NCBI GenBank assembly: GCA_050747525.1
Contig: JBOGOC010000109.1
Coordinates: 1-15,560 of the forward strand
Direction: 5' to 3'
Length of the DNA stretch: 15,560 nucleotides
Origin: JBOGOC01 sp050747525
GTDB taxonomy: Bacteria > Acidobacteriota > Polarisedimenticolia > JACPZX01 > DASXTC01
In this document: positions 10,980-15,560 of the stretch, piece after piece
Numbering within the stretch: position 1 is the stretch's first letter
Layout of the letters: every line of letters starts with the position of its first letter
Program-made: the position numbers and the translations under genes
Notes under the pieces: model-generated
The model's input: the letters and a program-made list of their open reading frames with translations, nothing else
Databases searched by the model: none
Told to the model about the DNA's origin: nothing

Positions 10980-12310
10980 CGCGCCTCCGGTCATCGCGGG
11001 GTATCCTGGCCGGGCTGGCGCTGGCGTCGTGCGCCCTCTACGGGGCCCTGTCGCTCGGCGGAGATCTCCGGGCGGCTCTGCCTGCCTTCCTGGCCCTGCA
11101 CGCCGCGGCGTACGTCCTCTACCTGGCCGCAGTGCGCGCGGTGCTGAAGGAGACGCCCGCCTGGAGCGTGAGCGCCATCCTGATCTGGGCGGCCGTCTTC
11201 CGGCTCATCCTGCTCCCCTCGACCCCCTGGCTGTCGGACGACATCTGGCGCTACATGTGGGAGGGGCGCCTCCAGTGGCATGGCGTGAACCCCTACGCCC
11301 ACGCGCCCGACGATCCGGCGCTGGAGCACCTGAGGGACGGGATCTACGAGAAGGTCAATCACAGGCATCTGCCCGCCATCTATCCACCGGTCACGCAGTG
11401 GGCCATGGCGCTGGGCGCTTCGGCCGGGCCCTCCGTCCTTGCGATGAAGGGGATCTTCGTGCTGGCCGAGGCCGGGGTCGTCCTGGCTCTCCTGGCGCTC
11501 CTGCGCCGGCGAGGCCTGCCCGCCTCGAGGGTGCTCCTGTACGCCTGGAACCCGCTCGCCGTGGTCGAGGTTGCGGGAAGCGGACACAACGACCCGCTGG
11601 GCATAGCTTTCCTCCTGGCGGCGACGGCCGCAATTATAGGAGAGCGCCCTGTCATGTCAATGGCCTCGCTGGCTCTCTCGGGGCTGTCCAAGCTCTTTCC
11701 CTGGTGCCTGTTCCTTTTGTTCGCGCGCCGTGCCAGGGCGGCACTCCTGCTGCTGCCCGGGCTGGCCCTCGTATGTTACCTGCCCTACCTCGGCGCGGGG
11801 TCGGGATTGTTCCGATCCACGCGCGCGTACGCGGAGAGCTGGCGTTCCAACGACGTGCTGTTCGGCCTGCTGGTCGCCGCCGTGAACGTCACCGGCCTGA
11901 GCCCGCGCCTGACCACCTGGATGAGCGCCCACGGCCTGGAGAACCTGTACGGCCAGCCGCACATGATCGCACGGGTGGCCGCGGCCCTGATCCTGGCCGC
12001 GTGGATGGCCCTGCTGGTCCGCAGGCAGGCCACCCACCGGCTTCCGGTGGAGAAGGGGATCTTCCTCTTCACCGCGGCCATGCTCCTGCTGCTCCCCACG
12101 CTGCATCCGTGGTACCTGCTCTGGATCCTGCCGTGGCTCTGCCTGTATCCGTCGGCTGCCTGGCTGGCGCTGGCGGGCCTCGTTCCCCTCGGCTACCAGG
12201 TGTCGGCATGGACCCGCTGGGTCGAGTTCGTTCCCTTCTACGCGTTGCTGGCCGTCACGGCGCTGTCCCGCAGGAGGCGCGGAAAGCCTGTGATAGAGTG
12301 GTCGCCGTGA
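10877..12310 (+). CDS. Polytopic mannosyltransferase-like protein (GT87/DUF2029 type)
   Basis: This is a multi-pass membrane protein that probably uses a polyprenyl-phosphate sugar outside the cytoplasm. After a first membrane segment (GILAGLALASCALYGALSL) and a second comes a loop with SDDIWRYMWEGRLQ and GVNPYAHAPD. The acidic pair Asp121-Asp122 just after a membrane segment is the usual catalytic position in GT-C enzymes. INH/VNHRHLPAIYPPVTQ-like text follows, typical of bacterial GT87 or MptB-like proteins. At least eight further hydrophobic stretches run to the C-terminus. The start is uncertain: the ATG at 10877 (GGAGAG upstream) makes 477 residues, but its first 36 or so codons are rich in A/T third positions and lie antisense to the GT2 gene. 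Homology suggests a real start near 10985, where there is no ATG, GTG or TTG in frame. Acceptor unknown. Confidence 0.8.
   Translation: MSRGGSDTPTPATGGAPHRGTEATAPRSTTPEEPSRLRSSRGILAGLALASCALYGALSLGGDLRAALPAFLALHAAAYVLYLAAVRAVLKETPAWSVSAILIWAAVFRLILLPSTPWLSDDIWRYMWEGRLQWHGVNPYAHAPDDPALEHLRDGIYEKVNHRHLPAIYPPVTQWAMALGASAGPSVLAMKGIFVLAEAGVVLALLALLRRRGLPASRVLLYAWNPLAVVEVAGSGHNDPLGIAFLLAATAAIIGERPVMSMASLALSGLSKLFPWCLFLLFARRARAALLLLPGLALVCYLPYLGAGSGLFRSTRAYAESWRSNDVLFGLLVAAVNVTGLSPRLTTWMSAHGLENLYGQPHMIARVAAALILAAWMALLVRRQATHRLPVEKGIFLFTAAMLLLLPTLHPWYLLWILPWLCLYPSAAWLALAGLVPLGYQVSAWTRWVEFVPFYALLAVTALSRRRRGKPVIEWSP
11633..11660 (-). promoter_or_regulatory. Full-consensus sigma70-type promoter, antisense within the mannosyltransferase gene
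   Basis: Read on the - strand, TTGACA (11660-11655) is followed by a 16-base spacer and TATAAT (11638-11633): both hexamers are perfect. Transcription would start near 11625 and run against the upstream half of the mannosyltransferase gene into the GT2 gene, whose start is about 650 bases further on. In the coding direction the patch uses unusual codons (GCA ATT ATA GGA, then TCA), as if the hexamers were kept despite the GC pressure. Activity is inferred from consensus only. Confidence 0.6.
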
Positions 12311-12324
12311 AAAGTGAGGCTGGC

Positions 12325-13350
12325 ATGCGTCATCCTGTGATCCAGCGTCTCCTTCAGCGTGCGTCGTCCGAACAGCGCCGCCTCGTGCTCCCGGAGAGCG
12401 AAGACGGGCGGATCCTGGTGGCCGCCTCGCGCATCGCACGAGAAGGGATCGCGCGCGTGGTGCTGCTCGGAGATCCCGAGGCGATCGCGGCGCGCGCGCG
12501 TGAGGCCGGGGCCGAGCCGCAGGGGATCGCGCTGTGCCAGGTGGAGTCGCCCCCGTCGGCCGGGCGCCTGGGATCCTTCGCCGAGATCTACCACGAGCGC
12601 ATGCGCGCGAAGGGGACGACCCGCCAGGAGGCCGAGCAGGCCGTGCGCGATCCGCTCCTGTACGCGGCGCTGATGGTGGCCACCGGGGCGGCGGACGGGT
12701 CGGTGGCCGGGGCCGCGCACACCACGTCGGCCACCCTCTCGGCGGCGCTGCGGGCCATCGGGCCGGCCCCCGGAACGCGCACCGTGTCGTCGTTCTTCCT
12801 GATGATCACCCATCGCGCGGACCTGGGAGAGAAGGGGGCGATGGTGTTCGCGGACTGCGGCCTGGTCCCCGAGCCCACCGCCGATCAGCTGGCCGAGATC
12901 GCCCTGCAAGCGGCCGACAGCGCGCGCCTTCTGCTGGAGTGCGAGCCACGGGTGGCCATGCTGTCGTTCTCCACGCACGGAAGCGCGCGCCACCCGGCGG
13001 CGGAGAAGATGGCCCGCGCGGCCGGCATGGCGAAGGCGCGCCGCGCCGACCTGCTGGTGGACGGAGAGCTGCAGGTGGACGCGGCCCTGATCCCCGAGGT
13101 GGCCGGCCTCAAGGCTGCGGGGAGCCCGGTGGCAGGCCGTGCCAACGTGCTCATCTTCCCCGACCTTTCGGCCGGCAACATCGGTTACAAGCTGACCGAG
13201 CGCCTTGCCGCGGCCACGGCTCTGGGGCCCATCACCCAGGGGCTCGCGCAGCCGGCCAACGATCTGTCCCGGGCATGCACGGCCGACGACGTGGTCCTGG
13301 TGGCGGCCATCACGGCGGTGCAGGCCCTGGCGGGCATCCGGCGGACCTGA
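12325..13350 (+). CDS. pta: Phosphate acetyltransferase (single-domain)
   Basis: Pta interconverts acetyl-CoA plus phosphate with acetyl phosphate plus CoA, the first step from acetyl-CoA to acetate. The 341 residues match the short class, without the extra N-terminal domains of the E. coli enzyme. Visible motifs are LVLPES (20-25), AHTTSATLSAALRAIG (131-146), FADCGLVPEPTADQLA (175-190), MLSFSTHGSA (212-221), NVLIFPDLSAGNIGYKL (274-290), and NDLSRAC (312-318). Ser315, Arg316 and Asp322 correspond to Ser309, Arg310 and Asp316 of the Methanosarcina enzyme. The ATG at 12325 has GAGG five bases upstream. A GTG at 12307 overlapping the preceding stop would add six residues but has a poorer ribosome site. 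A phosphate butyryltransferase is the alternative but fits less well. No acetate kinase gene is in the window. Confidence 0.93.
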   Translation: MRHPVIQRLLQRASSEQRRLVLPESEDGRILVAASRIAREGIARVVLLGDPEAIAARAREAGAEPQGIALCQVESPPSAGRLGSFAEIYHERMRAKGTTRQEAEQAVRDPLLYAALMVATGAADGSVAGAAHTTSATLSAALRAIGPAPGTRTVSSFFLMITHRADLGEKGAMVFADCGLVPEPTADQLAEIALQAADSARLLLECEPRVAMLSFSTHGSARHPAAEKMARAAGMAKARRADLLVDGELQVDAALIPEVAGLKAAGSPVAGRANVLIFPDLSAGNIGYKLTERLAAATALGPITQGLAQPANDLSRACTADDVVLVAAITAVQALAGIRRT

Positions 13351-13389
13351 TATCTTCACCATTCATCTCCCTCGGACCAGGTTCCGGTC

Positions 13390-14877
13390 ATGACCCTGCG
13401 AATCAGGCACAAGGTGATCCTGCCCGCCCTCGCGATCATCGTCGTGCTGCTCGCGCCTGCCGCCTATTCGATCTATTCCATCTACAAGATTAATTCGCAG
13501 ACGAACGAGCTCAGCCGTGTGTCGTTCCCGGGAACTCTGGCCGCCGCGAAGATGCGCCGGCAGCTCGAGGACATGAGGCTGTACGTCGAGCTGGCTCCCA
13601 CCAGCCCCAGCCCCGAGGTGTGGGAGGGGTGGCTGCGCCAGTTCCTCGAATACCGGCAGGAGTTCGACAACCAGCTCAAGAACCTACAGGCCGTCGAGCC
13701 GGCCGGGTCGGATCGCGTTCATTCGCGCCTGGCCGAGGCGATGTCCCGCCTCTACGCGGCTTTCATCCGGTCCCGCGAGGCGCCCGAAGAGCTCGGCCCT
13801 GCGCTGAAATCCGCCTCCGACAGCCTGGAGCGGCTCGAGCAGCACTACACCCGCAAGGTTGAGAAGAGGATTCAGGACGTCGGCAGCACCGGCAACACGG
13901 CGGCCAAGATCACCCTGGCCGCCCTGGTGGCCGGGCTCGCCGTGTCCCTCATCGTGTGGGCGCTCATCCTGATCAGCCTGGGCCGGCCGCTGCGCGAGCT
14001 GGTGGCCGGAACCGAACGGGTCGCCGAAGGGCGCTTCGGTGAGCCGATCCCCGTTCTGGCGCGTGACGAGCTGGGCACGCTGTCCGACGCCTTCAACCGC
14101 ATGGCCGCCAGCCTCAACGAGCTGGAGCGTATGAAGGCGGAGTTCGTGGCCACGGCGTCGCACGAGCTGAAGACGCCTCTCACCTGCATCAAGGGGTTCT
14201 CCTCCCTGCTGAGATCGGGATCGCGCGGGCCGCTCAGCGAGCCGCAGAGGACCACCCTCCTGCAGGTGGAGGAGCAGGTGGATCAGATGACCGCCTTCGT
14301 GACGCAGCTGCTGGACCTGTCGAGGCTGCGGGCGGGGCGCATCCACATGGCGATGAGGTCCCTGCCCGCGGAGGCCTACTTCGGGTCGGTGGCGCGCGGG
14401 TTCGAGGGAGTCGCCGACCGCAAGGGAATCCACTACGAGATCCACCTGGCGCACAATCTGCCTCCCCGCATCCACGCCGATCCGGATCGTCTGCGCGAAG
14501 TGGTCTACAACCTGCTGGCGAATGCCTTCAAGTTCACTCAGCCGGGCGGCACCGTGCGATTCGAGGCGGAGTCCGACGGCGACTGGGTCAAGGTCACGGT
14601 GTCGGACACCGGCCCGGGGATCCCGCAGGAGGACCTTCCCTATATCTTCGAGAAGTACTATCGCGGCGCGGACACCGATGCCGGCCGCGTCAACGAAGGA
14701 GCCGGGCTCGGGCTGGCCATCTCCCGGGGCATCGTCGAGAAGCACGGCGGCCGCATCTGGGTCGAGAATCGCCGGGACGGCGGAAGCCGGTTCGTCTTCA
14801 GGATCCCCGCCCCGCCGGCCGCTTCATCCGACGTGCTGCGGCCCGATCAGGAAAAACTGAGCCTCAAGGAGACATGA
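13390..14877 (+). CDS. Membrane sensor histidine kinase (HAMP, HisKA, HATPase_c)
   Basis: This is an orthodox transmembrane sensor kinase of 495 residues. Membrane segment 1 is at about 9-29. A mostly helical extracytoplasmic region (about 34-172) resembles four-helix sensor domains. Membrane segment 2 is at about 174-197. A HAMP linker (198-250) with PLRELVAGTERVAEGRF is followed by the HisKA H-box ATASHELKTPL with His258. The ATPase domain has N-box Asn374/Asn378 in YNLLANAFKFT, G1 DTGPGIP (406-412) and G2 GAGLGLAIS (437-445). All catalytic boxes are intact and there is no receiver domain, so a separate response regulator must exist. The ATG has only a weak AGG eight bases upstream; the gap after pta is 39 bases. 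The stop overlaps the ATGA of the lipoprotein gene. Size and layout resemble GlrK/QseE. Confidence 0.93.
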   Translation: MTLRIRHKVILPALAIIVVLLAPAAYSIYSIYKINSQTNELSRVSFPGTLAAAKMRRQLEDMRLYVELAPTSPSPEVWEGWLRQFLEYRQEFDNQLKNLQAVEPAGSDRVHSRLAEAMSRLYAAFIRSREAPEELGPALKSASDSLERLEQHYTRKVEKRIQDVGSTGNTAAKITLAALVAGLAVSLIVWALILISLGRPLRELVAGTERVAEGRFGEPIPVLARDELGTLSDAFNRMAASLNELERMKAEFVATASHELKTPLTCIKGFSSLLRSGSRGPLSEPQRTTLLQVEEQVDQMTAFVTQLLDLSRLRAGRIHMAMRSLPAEAYFGSVARGFEGVADRKGIHYEIHLAHNLPPRIHADPDRLREVVYNLLANAFKFTQPGGTVRFEAESDGDWVKVTVSDTGPGIPQEDLPYIFEKYYRGADTDAGRVNEGAGLGLAISRGIVEKHGGRIWVENRRDGGSRFVFRIPAPPAASSDVLRPDQEKLSLKET

Positions 14878-14879
14878 AA

Positions 14880-15476
14880 ATGATGCTGCTGCCCCCGACA
14901 CGGTCGCGCGCCGGACTGCTGGCCGCGGCGCTCACGCTCACCCTGGCAGGTGGATGCGCGGGCCGGTTGAAACGGCCCGTCGAGTCCGCCCCCCCCACGG
15001 TCAAGCCGCCACCTCCCGTGGAGATCCTGGACCCATCCCCCGTCCCTGCGCCTCCCACGGAGGCTGAGCTGGCGCTCGACAACGCACGCCAGGCCGAGGC
15101 GCGGGGGGAGTCCGCCCTCGCGGCCGACCTGTACGCGCGCGCGGCGCGGGTCAGCCTGGACGCGTCCTACCGCAGTGACGCCTTCTACTCCCTGGCCCTG
15201 CTGCACCTCGATCCCGGGCCGCTGCGCGACCTGGCGCTGGCCAGGGAAGAGCTCCTGCAGGTGACGGAGCTGGCGCCCGGCCACCCGCGGGTCAGGGAGG
15301 CGCGCTCGCTGCTGACGCTGATCGAGGAACTGCAGACTGTCAGGACGGAGGTGACCGTGGAGCGGGACAGCATTCAGGGGCTGCGCGACGAGGCCGCGGC
15401 GCTCCGGGTGGAGCTGGACAAGAAGAATCAGGAGCTCAAGAGCATCAAGCAGGTCCTCCTGCAACGTAAGCCCTGA
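14880..15476 (+). CDS. Lipoprotein with helical repeats and C-terminal coiled coil, QseG-like context
   Basis: The 198-residue product starts with a basic, hydrophobic signal (LLAAALTLTLAGGC) with a lipobox-like LAGGC; the cysteine would be lipidated. A proline-rich linker (PPTVKPPPPVEILDPSPVP) follows, then a helical segment with TPR-like spacing (ALDNARQAEARGESALAADL onward) and a C-terminal coiled coil rich in Glu, Leu and Lys ending in LLQRKP. No enzyme motif is seen. The ATG at 14880 is chosen because AAGGAG (14866-14871) lies eight bases upstream. An in-frame ATG at 14874, overlapping the kinase stop, adds two residues but leaves only two bases after the ribosome site. Being coupled to a histidine kinase gene, it may be a sensor partner like QseG of the GlrK/QseE system. 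That role is inference from context and architecture only. Confidence 0.8.
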   Translation: MMLLPPTRSRAGLLAAALTLTLAGGCAGRLKRPVESAPPTVKPPPPVEILDPSPVPAPPTEAELALDNARQAEARGESALAADLYARAARVSLDASYRSDAFYSLALLHLDPGPLRDLALAREELLQVTELAPGHPRVREARSLLTLIEELQTVRTEVTVERDSIQGLRDEAAALRVELDKKNQELKSIKQVLLQRKP

Positions 15477-15560
15477 GCTCTTGCAGGCTCGCCGGCAGTG
15501 GCCTCGCTGTGGCGCGTTGAGTCGGGGGCGCCGCCCGGCGGGGAGCGGTCTCCGCGGCGC

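Noticed and set aside
10991..11587. Open frame on the - strand whose TGA overlaps an alternative GT2 start (ATGA)
   Set aside because: The overlap is suggestive next to the antisense promoter, but the predicted peptide is Gln/Arg/Gly/Pro-rich shadow composition and the GT2 start at 10979 has its own Shine-Dalgarno.
12307..12324. GTG start for pta overlapping the mannosyltransferase stop (GTGA)
   Set aside because: It is possible, but the ATG at 12325 has the better Shine-Dalgarno (GAGG, five bases) and gives the usual Pta N-terminus.
13351..13356. TATCTT as a -10 for the histidine kinase gene
   Set aside because: Only four of six bases match and there is no -35 at the right distance; the kinase may have its own promoter but this does not show it.
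14959..14979. 7-bp GC hairpin (CGGGCCG / CGGCCCG, 7-base loop) early in the lipoprotein gene
   Set aside because: Short GC-only stems are expected by chance in this composition, and it does not touch a start or ribosome site.
15477..15560. Final stretch after the lipoprotein, including a GTG at 15498 open to the edge
   Set aside because: The 21 codons resemble no response regulator or other family and have no good ribosome site; too short to call.

Overview
The window is a densely packed, GC-rich stretch of a bacterial chromosome. It has 13 complete genes plus the 3' end of clpP, no gap longer than about 70 bases, and no sign of mobile elements, CRISPR, tRNA or rRNA. Genes frequently abut or overlap by 1-4 bases, GTG and TTG starts are used, and 13 of 14 stop codons are TGA. 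A lipoprotein with a lipobox, a zinc-binding L31 and a Rho with a long low-complexity N-terminal extension fit a GC-rich diderm. Acidobacteriota or a former deltaproteobacterial lineage is my best guess from gene order, held loosely.

Region 1 (1-3768) is the proteostasis block clpP-clpX-lon. ClpX carries its zinc finger, Walker motifs and pore loop; Lon has all three of its domains with the Ser/Lys dyad. The short clpP-clpX gap holds a perfect 8-bp hairpin whose right arm takes in part of the clpX ribosome binding site. A TATAAT lies in the end of clpP.

Region 2 (3815-9514) is a ribosome and gene-expression block on the + strand: engB (ribosome assembly GTPase), rho (transcription terminator), rpmE (L31), prfA (RF1), prmC (methylates the RF1 GGQ glutamine), and moeA (molybdenum cofactor) attached by a 4-base overlap. 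A perfect extended -10 promoter between rho and rpmE probably starts an rpmE-prfA-prmC-moeA unit.

Region 3 (9471-12310) holds two membrane glycosyltransferases in divergent orientation. A processive family-2 transferase lies on the - strand and overlaps moeA tail to tail by 44 bases. A polytopic GT87/mannosyltransferase-like protein lies on the + strand. Inside the latter is a full-consensus sigma70-type promoter (TTGACA, 16 bp, TATAAT) pointing backwards toward the GT2 gene, an excludon-like layout.

Region 4 (12325-15476) has a single-domain phosphate acetyltransferase, then a membrane histidine kinase whose stop overlaps the start region of a lipoprotein with a C-terminal coiled coil. The last pair resembles the GlrK/QseE-QseG arrangement, which predicts a response regulator just past the window edge. 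The last 84 bases hold no feature I can support.

The most unusual items are the RGG-like disordered head of Rho, the consensus antisense promoter, the RBS-occluding hairpin in front of clpX, and the kinase-lipoprotein pair.
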